Origin: Leptospira sp. WS39.C2 | Lineage (GTDB): Bacteria; Spirochaetota; Leptospiria; Leptospirales; Leptospiraceae | Direction of reading: 5' to 3' | Assembly: GCF_040833965.1 (NCBI RefSeq) | Contig: NZ_CP162142.1 | Location: 3,082,001-3,146,000, forward strand | Length of the DNA: 64,000 nt | Shown: positions 29,170-36,216 of the stretch, piece after piece | How positions within the stretch are numbered: position 1 is the first letter of the stretch | Layout of the letters: each line of letters starts with the position of its first letter | Notes under the pieces: model-generated | What the model was told of the DNA's origin: nothing | Databases searched by the model: none | What the model saw: the letters and a program-made list of their open reading frames with translations, nothing else | Translations under genes and position numbers: made by a program

Positions 29170-29226
29170 TCCGCTTCTATCGCTGGCGCATCAGTCTTAC
29201 GGCTTTTTTATTGAATGATTAATTCT

Positions 29227-29499
29227 CTAATATTCTTTTAGTTTTCCCGTTACGTATTGATGCAAAATACTGGATACTAAAGTTTGATAAGGGATTCCTA
29301 TTTCAAGGGCTTTTGTTTTTAATAATTGAATGTCTTTTCCAGCAATACGAATATTCATTCTTTTATCTTTCGCTAACGTATTTTTGGCAGCTTTTTTAAA
29401 CTGATTTAAGTAATTCTTTTGATTGGAAACAGGCTTCCATTCATTTCGTTCGAAAGATAATTCTAATTCCTTTTCTTCCTCAGTCAATTTCAGTTTCAT
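29227..29499 (-). CDS. BrnA/CopG-like antitoxin
   Basis: 90-residue protein. The C-terminal half RMNIRIAGKDIQLLKTKALE and GIPYQTLVSSILHQYVTGKL is a ribbon-helix-helix DNA-binding segment as in CopG/BrnA antitoxins; the N-terminal half is charged and likely binds the toxin. Starts at ATG with AGGAG nine bases upstream, inside the last 20 bp of the toxin gene. Toxin-first order is the usual BrnT-BrnA arrangement, with the antitoxin repressing the operon. Confidence 0.8.
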   Translation of the reverse strand: MKLKLTEEEKELELSFERNEWKPVSNQKNYLNQFKKAAKNTLAKDKRMNIRIAGKDIQLLKTKALEIGIPYQTLVSSILHQYVTGKLKEY

Positions 29500-29776
29500 A
29501 AAGATTCTCCTTTGTTAAATAGTGTTTCGTATGTTTTCTTGAAGGATATGCTGTTTTTAGAAAGAATGAATTTTTCGTTCTAATGACAGGAACTACCCAA
29601 GCATAATCATCTATATTAACAATAAGTATGAGTTGGTTCGGGTATTTTTCACTATTTGGATGTTCCAAAATTCCAAGTAATGCTCCCGCTTCTATTTCGA
29701 TGACAATCCTTTCAAAGGAAATATTCCGTTGTGATGCGAGGAATTTGTTTTTTTCCTGGTCCCAATCAAAAATCAC
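29480..29776 (-). CDS. BrnT-like ribonuclease toxin
   Basis: 98 residues beginning IFDWDQEKNKFLASQRNISF, a BrnT-family opening (F-x-W-D-x-x-K-x-x-x-N/H), with IVNIDDYAWVVPVIRT and KTAYPSRKHTKHYL later. BrnT folds like RelE and cuts RNA. The length matches the family. First gene of a two-gene toxin-antitoxin operon; antitoxin overlaps by 20 bp. The upstream 238-bp region (29777-30014) contains no other gene and holds the promoters for this pair and the DUF1554 gene. Confidence 0.78.
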   Translation of the reverse strand: MIFDWDQEKNKFLASQRNISFERIVIEIEAGALLGILEHPNSEKYPNQLILIVNIDDYAWVVPVIRTKNSFFLKTAYPSRKHTKHYLTKENLYETEID

Positions 29777-30014
29777 ATTTTAAATTCTAGAGGCATGTGT
29801 GCCTTTTGTCAATACATTAATTTTCGAACTCACCGCACCCTCGGACAAACATTAGGCGGATAACCAAAAGATCTCCCCAACTACCTAGTTTGTAAACATT
29901 TCACCACTTCTGTCGCTTTGAAATTTTAGTTTGCCATACACTCTTCCTTCAATTCTTTCTTGCCACCTTGAAACGCTTCTCTCAAATTTGAAACTATGAA
30001 AAAAGGCAAACAAA

Positions 30015-30695
30015 ATGGATCTAACAGTATTCCTTGGTATTCCTTGGTATTCCTTGGTATTCCTTGTTTTTGCTAGTGCTTTCCTAAGCGCTTGCAACAC
30101 TTCTAAAGACAATAGCGACGACACAACCTTATTCGCCCTCCTCCTCGCACAATCAACCTCCGCTCCTTGTACGACTAGATGTCATATCTTCCTAACAAGC
30201 ACAGGCTCTGGTGGAAGGATTGGAATTGGTGGAATTACTGGTGCAGATGCAACATGCAATGGAGATACAAATCGAGTTCGAGGGAAAACATACAAAGCTA
30301 TGGTCGCAATTCCTGGAGTTAGGGAAGTGTTAGGTAACCCAACTGGGACGTTGACATATACAGATTGGGTATTAAAAGCGAATACCTTTTATTCCAATAG
30401 CACTGACACTTCGAATACAACTGGTTCCACAACAACTTCCAACAGAATCTTTCGTGATTCCAACACTACGATGCAAATGAATTTTGCACTCGGTGATAAC
30501 GGGACTCGTTTTTGGACAGGGATCACCATTACCGGAGGAAACCTTGCCAATGACGTAAATTGTACCAATTGGACCAGTTCCAATGTAGGAGTGAGTGGTG
30601 TCACAGGAGTGGTCGGTGCCAGTACAACAACTTTAGTAGAAACAACAACTGACACATGTAATATTGCGAAGAAAATTGTTTGCGTAGAGCAGTAG
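30015..30695 (+). CDS. DUF1554-family lipoprotein, putatively phase-variable
   Basis: 226-residue lipoprotein. The signal peptide ends in FLSAC (Cys27), followed by a low-complexity stretch and a DUF1554 domain (about residues 52-226) with CHIFLTSTGSGGRIGIGG, GADATCN, GTRFWTGI and a cysteine-rich close (NCTNW, DTCNIAKKIVC). DUF1554 proteins are exported and largely restricted to Leptospira; function is unknown. The C-terminal domain resembles a lectin-like fold by spacing of Cys and Trp only. Residues 5-18 are encoded by four tandem copies of a 10-bp unit, which is not a multiple of three, so copy-number change would switch the gene off or on. Possible -35 TTGAAA near 29970. Confidence 0.82.
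   Translation: MDLTVFLGIPWYSLVFLVFASAFLSACNTSKDNSDDTTLFALLLAQSTSAPCTTRCHIFLTSTGSGGRIGIGGITGADATCNGDTNRVRGKTYKAMVAIPGVREVLGNPTGTLTYTDWVLKANTFYSNSTDTSNTTGSTTTSNRIFRDSNTTMQMNFALGDNGTRFWTGITITGGNLANDVNCTNWTSSNVGVSGVTGVVGASTTTLVETTTDTCNIAKKIVCVEQ
30027..30066 (+). repeat. four tandem copies of a 10-bp unit in signal-peptide codons
   Basis: Unit GTATTCCTTG repeated exactly four times without a mismatch, starting 12 bp after the ATG of the DUF1554 lipoprotein. Ten bases per unit shifts the frame by one for each unit gained or lost. The present copy number keeps the frame open through the lipobox. Confidence 0.92.
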
Positions 30696-30751
30696 ATCGC
30701 AATTACAAATTCAGGAGTCAGGTGAAGGTCACTTGGCTCCTGTTAGGTTAA

Positions 30752-30774
30752 AAACTAAATCTGATTTTTGATCA
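30752..30774. repeat. 23-bp direct repeat, copy 1
   Basis: Begins AAACTAAATC and ends TTTTTGATCA. An identical copy is at 32554-32576 in the same orientation. It lies after the DUF1554 gene, over the stop of the HepT-like remnant. Confidence 0.75.
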
Positions 30775-30972
30775 GCTTGATTCTCTCATCGAATCCGGAA
30801 TTTTTTTGACAACTTCACCTATGATTTCCAAAATCCTTTCTACATCCCTCTTTCGAAGTACATCATTATCGTATTGATTTAAATCGGTAACATCATTGAC
30901 AAATTCAAAAAATTCATCAATCGCTTTGAGGATATCCTCGATCAAACTAGACTTACTGAAGTTGTCCGACCT
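30772..30972 (-). pseudogene. HepT-like (DUF86) toxin remnant
   Basis: The minus strand encodes about 66 residues without a usable ATG: SLIEDILKAIDEFFEF, then YDNDVLRKRDVERILEIIGE and VVKKIPDSMRESS before a TGA. The pattern D-I-L-x-A-I and R-x-L-E-I-I-G-E-x-x-K-x-I-P matches the first two-thirds of HepT (HEPN) toxins, which run to about 110-140 residues. The catalytic R-x-x-x-x-H near the C-terminus is missing. Where the start would be expected stands AGG (30970-30972), one base away from ATG. No MNT-type partner is adjacent. The rest of the 30696-31109 interval shows only a short inverted repeat at 31009-31022 (CTTACA/TGTAAG). Confidence 0.6.
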
Positions 30973-31109
30973 TTAAGTCACGAAGGGAAGTTAGGGATTG
31001 GTATATAGCTTACAAATGTAAGGCGAATACCAGGAGAAAAATTTCCGCAGACCGAGCAAGGCCGAATCATAGCGCTAAATTGCTATTATACGATACAGAA
31101 AGAATGGAT

Positions 31110-31505
31110 TCAAATCCAATTTTCTAGTTTTAAATTTGAAACTCTTATAAACTCTTTTGTATTGTTTGAAACTAGAATTAAATTTCTAGATATAGCTTGG
31201 GCAGCAATTTGAAGGTCGTATGGTCCAATAATGTTTCCTGTTTTTTCTAATGTAGCTCTGATGAGTCCATATATTTCTGCATCTGAATCAGTGAAAGGAA
31301 TGATATCAAAGGCAGACAAGAATTTAATTAATGTAGTTTTGTTCTTCCCAAATTCTTTACTTTTAGCGGCACCGTATTCCAATTCCGCAACCGTAATTGA
31401 AGAGATTTTAATCTGGTATGGCTCGATAGATTTTATTTTTTGAACAACTGACTTTGGATTATTTTTAATTGAGTAAATACAAATGTTTGTATCAATCAGA
31501 TACAT
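31110..31505 (-). CDS. vapC: VapC-type PIN-domain ribonuclease toxin
   Basis: 131 residues with the acidic PIN active site: LIDTNICIY (Asp5), SSITVAELEYGAAKS (Glu), and GPYDLQIAAQAISR (Asp), plus LVSNNTKEF near the end. Mg-dependent cleavage of tRNA or rRNA is the known activity of the family. The ATG overlaps the antitoxin TAA by one base (TAATG), so translation is coupled. Confidence 0.9.
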   Translation of the reverse strand: MYLIDTNICIYSIKNNPKSVVQKIKSIEPYQIKISSITVAELEYGAAKSKEFGKNKTTLIKFLSAFDIIPFTDSDAEIYGLIRATLEKTGNIIGPYDLQIAAQAISRNLILVSNNTKEFIRVSNLKLENWI

Positions 31506-31738
31506 TAAAAATCTTCCCTAATTTGATTTTCGGGTTGAGATCTTCCGTCCGACATAAAATCATCAGAAAACTCATTAAGACTTTCCTCGAATGCTTTCCA
31601 AGGATCAGATTTCGGAAAAAGAAAAAGTGTGTTTCCAACTTTTTGTATATATAATTCTTTCTCGGATATTTGATATTCCTTTGGGATGCGTACCGCTTGG
31701 CTGTTTCCACTAATAAATACTTTTGATGAATGTGCCAT
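31505..31738 (-). CDS. vapB: VapB-type AbrB/SpoVT antitoxin
   Basis: 77 residues from the ATG at 31738: MAHSSKVFISGNSQAVRIPK is the swapped-hairpin AbrB DNA-binding fold, and the acidic tail (ESLNEFSDDFMSDGRSQPE) is the part that blocks VapC. A GTG at 31762 would add eight residues translated from the operator palindrome; the ATG is preferred by homology, but it has no room for a ribosome-binding site between it and the palindrome. Confidence 0.87.
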   Translation of the reverse strand: MAHSSKVFISGNSQAVRIPKEYQISEKELYIQKVGNTLFLFPKSDPWKAFEESLNEFSDDFMSDGRSQPENQIREDF

Positions 31739-31762
31739 GTGTATATACCGAAGTATATACAC
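31739..31762. promoter_or_regulatory. VapBC operator: perfect 10-bp inverted repeat
   Basis: GTGTATATAC and its exact complement GTATATACAC, separated by CGAA, directly next to the vapB ATG. Length, symmetry and place fit a VapB autoregulation site. The TATATAC arms can double as a -10 element on the minus strand. Confidence 0.8.
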
Positions 31763-31866
31763 AAAAAGTCAATTTCTATTTTCTTTATGAAAATCTCTTT
31801 GCTCTTTTGTATGAGAAAACAGTTCTTGCTTGGCACCAGTATTCTCCGATCACTAACCCCCCCTTC

Positions 31867-32520
31867 TCAATACCTTGTCTCCTCAACCGCAATAAAATCA
31901 ATCTTGTTCGATACTGGCCCACAATATAATAAACTGATGGAGGAAAATATAATATTCGGTTCTAAAAGGTGCCGAAACGATATAGATTTCCCTCTGGTCT
32001 CACCTGCTGTGAGTTTGATTTCTTGGATGCTTTTTTTCGTCATCTGAATGGAAGGGCAAACCACTTGGTCTTCGCTTAAAAATTCACATGTGTTCGAGGT
32101 GTAAGGAACCGTTGGATTTTTTGGATCATAGGGTTCTCTAAATTGAAAGCCATGATAAATTGTTAGTTCACTTCTCTTGCAGCGGAAGAAGGAAACATCA
32201 CCATACCTAAGTTTTGTGATCGCATAATACTCTCCTAGTTTTAGAGGGATCGCAAGCGTAGGATTTGACGGCCGAAGATTCGCAAACTTTTTGATATGGT
32301 CTTGCGAGGAACAATTGTATTCCCCATGGCATTCCCTTGGATCTTGGAATACCTTTGTCTCTACCACTACATAACCATCTCGGATGGAATTATGCCATCG
32401 AAAGTATCCGTAATTTGTGTCAGTCAACACATCTGCTTCCCACGTTTTGGGATCGGAAGTCGAACATTGAAACAGAAGAAGGGTTAGGAGAGATAAGAAT
32501 ATGGAAAGGTATTTTTTCAC
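31867..32520 (-). CDS. lipoprotein of unknown function
   Basis: 217 residues; MKKYLSIFLSLLTLLLFQC is a clear lipoprotein signal (Cys19). The mature part has an even set of cysteines (RECHGEYNC, RCKRS, NTCEF, VVCPS, LLYCG) and is beta-rich. No family recognised. A second, decayed copy of its internal region lies at 33626-33715, so this lipoprotein family was once present more than once here. The vapBC pair lies downstream on the same strand. Confidence 0.72.
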   Translation of the reverse strand: MKKYLSIFLSLLTLLLFQCSTSDPKTWEADVLTDTNYGYFRWHNSIRDGYVVVETKVFQDPRECHGEYNCSSQDHIKKFANLRPSNPTLAIPLKLGEYYAITKLRYGDVSFFRCKRSELTIYHGFQFREPYDPKNPTVPYTSNTCEFLSEDQVVCPSIQMTKKSIQEIKLTAGETRGKSISFRHLLEPNIIFSSISLLYCGPVSNKIDFIAVEETRY

Positions 32521-32553
32521 TTGGTTTTGGTTACTTTCTATCGTTAAGTTTCG

Positions 32554-32576
32554 AAACTAAATCTGATTTTTGATCA
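32554..32576. repeat. 23-bp direct repeat, copy 2
   Basis: Identical to 30752-30774. It sits 33 bp upstream of the 217-residue lipoprotein gene. The two copies bracket 1.8 kb with the HepT remnant, vapBC and that lipoprotein gene. Confidence 0.75.
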
Positions 32577-32633
32577 ATTTTAAATATTCTCAAACTATAT
32601 TCGCAAGGTTAGGACAAATTCCTAGGTAAGAAT

Positions 32634-33182
32634 TTATTTATGATACAGACTTACAAACTCATCAAAAACTTGTTTTCCATTACTAGATTCATTCAAACAC
32701 CATTCTTTCACTTTTTGTAAATCAAACCTTTGGCTGTTTGCAACGAGTAAAGCTTGGTCTAAACATTCACGTGCGTTAAAATGTAGGTAAGAAGCAAGTC
32801 TATCTTTAATACAATCAGTAGGTGACAAAATCTTTAGAATTTTACCATGAAATTCTTTTTCATCTGGAACAATTTTATAATCATCTCCAATCGATACTGG
32901 TGCAGAAACGAATTCAATGTATAAATGTTTGCACTTTGGATGAACAAAATGGCGATTTACTTTTTTAAAGCCTATACTTTCCATTATTGTTTGAATTTCA
33001 GATGATTTTGATAATAGTGGTTCAACCAAATCTAAATCACCGGAACGATATGCTCCTTTTGAATAGATAGCAACAACTGCACCTCCAACTAAAACGGAGT
33101 GGATTCCTTGATTTGCAAGATGCCATCCAACAAATTTCCAAAGCTCTTCCTCATTAACTTCTAACCAGTTAGGTTCTTCCAT
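32634..33182 (-). CDS. nucleotidyltransferase (AbiEii/MenT-like), putative toxin
   Basis: 182 residues. SVLVGGAVVAIYSKGAYRSG followed by DLDLVEPL is a nucleotidyltransferase active site (GG...R-S-x-D-x-D), with KILSPTDCIKDRLASYLHF as a later conserved helix. Related enzymes serve as toxins in AbiE-like systems or as uncharacterised transferases. It overlaps by 14 bp with the upstream winged-helix gene, the usual antitoxin-toxin order for AbiEi/AbiEii-like pairs. Confidence 0.78.
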   Translation of the reverse strand: MEEPNWLEVNEEELWKFVGWHLANQGIHSVLVGGAVVAIYSKGAYRSGDLDLVEPLLSKSSEIQTIMESIGFKKVNRHFVHPKCKHLYIEFVSAPVSIGDDYKIVPDEKEFHGKILKILSPTDCIKDRLASYLHFNARECLDQALLVANSQRFDLQKVKEWCLNESSNGKQVFDEFVSLYHK

Positions 33183-33513
33183 AAACTGGTTTTCCCTTTT
33201 CCCGAGGTCTTCTTCTTGTGGAGAATATTTTTTCCTTTTCTTCCATTGTTAAAGAATGATAAAATATCTCTAGGATTGCCTTTATTGGTTTAACAAATGG
33301 GGATTTTTGATTAAAGGAAAAAACCCTGGTTCTTCCTACATTTTTAGCAACAATGATACCGGTTTTTTCAAATCTTTCCAATTGCATTCGGATAGGTGTA
33401 GAAGCTACGCCATAGTCTTTCGCAATTGCGGCCGTATGAATTTCATTGTAATGAAATAGGTGCAACAATACTCTCGATGCAGTTTTATTTCCAAATATTC
33501 CATCAAGGATCAT
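33169..33513 (-). CDS. winged-helix DNA-binding protein, putative antitoxin
   Basis: 114 residues. SRVLLHLFHYNEIHTAAIAK and TPIRMQLERFEKTGIIVAKN form an ArsR/MarR-like winged helix-turn-helix; GRTRVFSFNQKSPFVKPI is the wing and dimer strand. The tail RRRPREKGKPVYGRT is basic. It is coupled to the nucleotidyltransferase by a 14-bp overlap. Two near-identical 13-bp direct repeats upstream are candidate operator sites. TTGATA at about 33541 and GATACAAAT near the start are a plausible promoter. Confidence 0.76.
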   Translation of the reverse strand: MILDGIFGNKTASRVLLHLFHYNEIHTAAIAKDYGVASTPIRMQLERFEKTGIIVAKNVGRTRVFSFNQKSPFVKPIKAILEIFYHSLTMEEKEKIFSTRRRPREKGKPVYGRT

Positions 33514-33547
33514 TGCTAATTTGTATCAATCTACCAATGATTATCAA

Positions 33548-33581
33548 CTAAAAAATAGTCGATATAAGCTAAAAACTAGTC
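33548..33581 (-). promoter_or_regulatory. two 13-bp direct repeats upstream of winged-helix gene
   Basis: CTAAAAAATAGTC at 33548-33560 and CTAAAAACTAGTC at 33569-33581, one mismatch, start-to-start 21 bp (two helix turns). They lie 35-68 bp upstream of the winged-helix start and would place two bound dimers on the same DNA face. Confidence 0.5.
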
Positions 33582-33625
33582 CATAGAGTGAGATATCATA
33601 TCGGGATAGGCTAATTACCAAAACT

Positions 33626-33715
33626 TTAAACTGCAATAGAAGGATCCGACGGCCGCAGATTCCCAAACTTTTTGATATGGTCTTGCGTTGAACAACGAAA
33701 TGATGATCCTTTCAT
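33626..33715 (-). pseudogene. fragment of the 217-aa lipoprotein family
   Basis: 33641-33695 matches 32260-32314 inside the lipoprotein gene at 49 of 55 positions by my alignment. Its translation, FRCSTQDHIKKFGNLRPSDP, parallels NCSSQDHIKKFANLRPSNP in the intact protein. Only about 29 codons remain open, without signal peptide. The rest of the 33514-33760 gap shows no further coding sign. Confidence 0.75.
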
Positions 33716-33760
33716 CTGAGCCTGTTTCAGAAATTCAATCATTAGTCAAAAATGAATCAT

Positions 33761-34486
33761 CTAATCTAATACATCCATACATTGTGCAGGGTAGGCATCA
33801 ATGATCGACGTCTGCATGACATGATCCCCTTGGATTAAAAAATAGACTCGGAATTGAATCGAATCAAAATCATCCATCCCTTTCTCTGGTTCCATAAAAT
33901 ATTCTATATCATATTGTGTTTGGATAGTATAACTTTTGCTTTTCGGATCTAATACTCTATCCTCTACAGAATATGGCTTCACTTTAACTTTTTTTATTTC
34001 TTTGAAAAATAAACGTCCAAAATCACAAAAGGAATTTTTATTATCTAGATTTTGTCTTATATACTCATAAATTCTTTCCAGATCTTCTCGTGATGTATAG
34101 TCTACCCCTCGATCATATTTGCCATATTCGACTCCAATTTTTTTACCAGCAATCGCAAGGAAGGGTCTATATAAGGAATAAGCAAAAACTTCCCTCCCTT
34201 TTTCGGGATCAGCATTTTGAAATGCATCTAGTAAAGACTTTGCTTTTAATACAACAAATCGCTTTGCAAACTCCCTTGGATCAATTCGATTCTTAAAAAA
34301 TTTCTGGTTCAGGTCCTCATCTGGTTTAAAATAAATAATATTATAATTGATTGTTTCTGACGCTGGCCTTTGTTCTTTGATCCATTCCGTTCCATAAAGT
34401 CCTAAAGTAGGATCATAAGTATCTGTTTTCGGGGTACATGCAAATACCGCTAGTAAGAAAAATACCAATAATCTAGAATGTAACAT
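33761..34486 (-). CDS. lipoprotein, second of a tandem paralogous pair
   Basis: 241 residues from the ATG; lipobox AVFAC (Cys17) after a hydrophobic stretch. Shares P-x-L/I-G-x-x-G-T-x-W, DPREFAKRF (DPRLIAKLK in the partner) and KNSFCDFGRLF (KESFCDFRYLF) with the preceding lipoprotein, so the two derive from a duplication. An upstream TTG at 34510 overlaps the partner gene and would put charged residues before the signal; the ATG is preferred. Function unknown. Confidence 0.7.
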   Translation of the reverse strand: MLHSRLLVFFLLAVFACTPKTDTYDPTLGLYGTEWIKEQRPASETINYNIIYFKPDEDLNQKFFKNRIDPREFAKRFVVLKAKSLLDAFQNADPEKGREVFAYSLYRPFLAIAGKKIGVEYGKYDRGVDYTSREDLERIYEYIRQNLDNKNSFCDFGRLFFKEIKKVKVKPYSVEDRVLDPKSKSYTIQTQYDIEYFMEPEKGMDDFDSIQFRVYFLIQGDHVMQTSIIDAYPAQCMDVLD

Positions 34487-34496
34487 GGCGAAGCTT

Positions 34497-35264
34497 TTAC
34501 CAATTTTCAAAGAGTTCTTCTGGTGGTCGTTGACTACGAATATGACGCAAACCTTGGTGATTTTTGAAATCCTCTATTCCAAAAAAAGTTTCGTTGTCAC
34601 CATTTCCGTATACACTCAACTCCACATATAAGAGATGCAAACCTTCCGAGCCATCTTCATTCACAATGCCTCTAGGAAAGGTTATAAAATATGTAAGTCG
34701 ATAACTATGGAAGGTGTCTTTTTCTTTTAATTCTCGAAGATCGACCTCACTTACACTTAAACCTAAATTAGGGAATTTTTTTTCAAAAAGATAACGAAAA
34801 TCACAAAAGGATTCTTTAGACCTCAATTTAGCTTGAATGTATTTTTTGGCTTTTTCAAATTGTTCATCACTTGTCATGGTTTCATCCTTATCGATGCCCA
34901 TCTCCTTTTGCGCTTCATCAGTAAATCGCCAGCCAAGATGCTTTTCGATAAAATTGTAGTCTTTTTCTTCCAACGCCTTTCGTAGCTGAATCACAAAGGG
35001 AATTACTTTTAGTTTTGCAATTAGACGAGGATCCAGTTTTGATTTGATTAGAATTTCCTTCACTTGAGGACTTTCCAATCTGTGATACGTTATCCCTGGA
35101 GCCAACTCTTCAGGACTCGGTGCATCCACCCAATCTGTTCCAAAAATACCAATCTCTGGGTTTACCGTATCTAAAACGGATTTTGGTTTACATCCATAAT
35201 AACCAATCAATATTACAATCATTATAGAAATGAATTTATTTCCAATGTATGACTTAGCTCTCAT
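34497..35264 (-). CDS. lipoprotein, first of a tandem paralogous pair
   Basis: 255 residues; signal peptide SIMIVILIGYYGC gives lipidation at Cys25. The mature protein has a GIFGTDWV block, a helical middle (VIQLRKALEEKDYNFIEKHL) and a beta-rich end. Paralogous to the next gene. No known domain recognised. ATG overlaps the stop of a 70-codon ORF upstream (ATGA). Confidence 0.7.
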   Translation of the reverse strand: MRAKSYIGNKFISIMIVILIGYYGCKPKSVLDTVNPEIGIFGTDWVDAPSPEELAPGITYHRLESPQVKEILIKSKLDPRLIAKLKVIPFVIQLRKALEEKDYNFIEKHLGWRFTDEAQKEMGIDKDETMTSDEQFEKAKKYIQAKLRSKESFCDFRYLFEKKFPNLGLSVSEVDLRELKEKDTFHSYRLTYFITFPRGIVNEDGSEGLHLLYVELSVYGNGDNETFFGIEDFKNHQGLRHIRSQRPPEELFENW

Positions 35265-35473
35265 GGTGCCACCGTGTCTTTTGTTACCATCACGTCTTCA
35301 AAATAATGGGGATTGATGATATATTTATTGACTTTTGCATTGTGATAACCAAGATTTTTCGCGATCAACCACTCTTTCCACACTCCCTCACAACCAAGCA
35401 AGCACTTGCACTCCCGGAGAGTAATGACATATATTTGGTTTCCTAAAATCAACAAGGCCGCCAAATGCCGCAT
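35261..35473 (-). CDS. small ORF, 70 aa, doubtful
   Basis: Starts at an ATG inside the 3' end of the DUF2071 gene (other frame) and ends with a stop overlapping the next lipoprotein start by 4 bp. The segment WKEWLIAKNLGYHNAKVNKY looks protein-like, but no family or signal is recognised. It fills the only space between DUF2071 and the lipoproteins and may serve as a coupling ORF, or be a remnant of a longer gene. Confidence 0.3.
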   Translation of the reverse strand: MRHLAALLILGNQIYVITLRECKCLLGCEGVWKEWLIAKNLGYHNAKVNKYIINPHYFEDVMVTKDTVAP

Positions 35474-36101
35474 AACGAATATTAAGTTTCGTGAATTCTA
35501 CTTGGAACAATTCCCAAGGTTTGTGGTGTACATCCATTGCTGTTTCCTCTGGGTTTTTCCCTCTGTACAAAGAAAACCGTTCCGTAAGCCAAAGTTCTTT
35601 CGGAGTGGGAGCGCCTATTCTATCTTTTTTTAAAAATTCGATTCCGATTTCACAACGTTTCCCATGCAAGCTGTAAGTTTTGTTTGTCCGAGAGATCGGA
35701 GAATGTTTGTAAGGTAGCCCCGAAGCCAACCTGGCCAAGAGTGTTGGTAGAATTTTTTCTGCCTCGATACTTAGGAAATACACACCAGGTTTGCCATCAC
35801 ATGTCACATAGGTGCGTAGATTCACTTCATGAAAGGTGGAAAGGAATTCGATGGGGAAAGTAAACCTTGGATGTACTTTGTCCATGGTAAAGGCAACCAC
35901 CGATACCCAATGTTCTCCATCAAACTGATCCAATTCCAAATGCAATGGTACAAGTTCTCGTAACCGTTTCCCATCCACTTGGTAATGCAAAAAAATTGCT
36001 TCGTTCCATTCTTGGTACCAAAACCAGGAATGGTTAGGAATGGGCCATTGCCTGTGGCCAACCGCATTTAGGATCGATTCGATAGGTTCTTTCATGGGCA
36101 A
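35388..36101 (-). CDS. DUF2071 (YqjF-like) protein
   Basis: 237 residues with the family layout: W-F-W-Y-Q-E-W-N near the start, HYQVDGKRLRELVPLHLELD, FHEVNLRTYVTCDGKPGVYF (the most conserved block) and LTERFSLYRG. DUF2071 proteins adopt an acetoacetate-decarboxylase-like beta fold; role unknown, cytoplasmic. It is complete by length. Probably marks the right edge of the accessory region. Confidence 0.82.
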   Translation of the reverse strand: MPMKEPIESILNAVGHRQWPIPNHSWFWYQEWNEAIFLHYQVDGKRLRELVPLHLELDQFDGEHWVSVVAFTMDKVHPRFTFPIEFLSTFHEVNLRTYVTCDGKPGVYFLSIEAEKILPTLLARLASGLPYKHSPISRTNKTYSLHGKRCEIGIEFLKKDRIGAPTPKELWLTERFSLYRGKNPEETAMDVHHKPWELFQVEFTKLNIRYAAFGGLVDFRKPNICHYSPGVQVLAWL

Positions 36102-36216
36102 AAGGATCTAACGATTGTTAGGAAGAATTTGAAATTCAAAACGTTTAACGAAGTAACGAGGGATGCAATGGAAAACACAAGCTGGTCGATTCCCATTTTC
36201 GTTACAGGTCTCTCTC

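Noticed and set aside
29885..30124. 79-codon open frame on - strand over the 10-bp repeats
   Set aside because: Overlaps the DUF1554 gene start, which has a signal peptide, lipobox and known domain; the minus frame has none.
29052..36216. Integron-like cassette array
   Set aside because: Gene content (toxin-antitoxins, small unknowns) is suggestive, but no integrase gene is present and no repeated attC-type sites with matching R'/R'' boxes could be identified.
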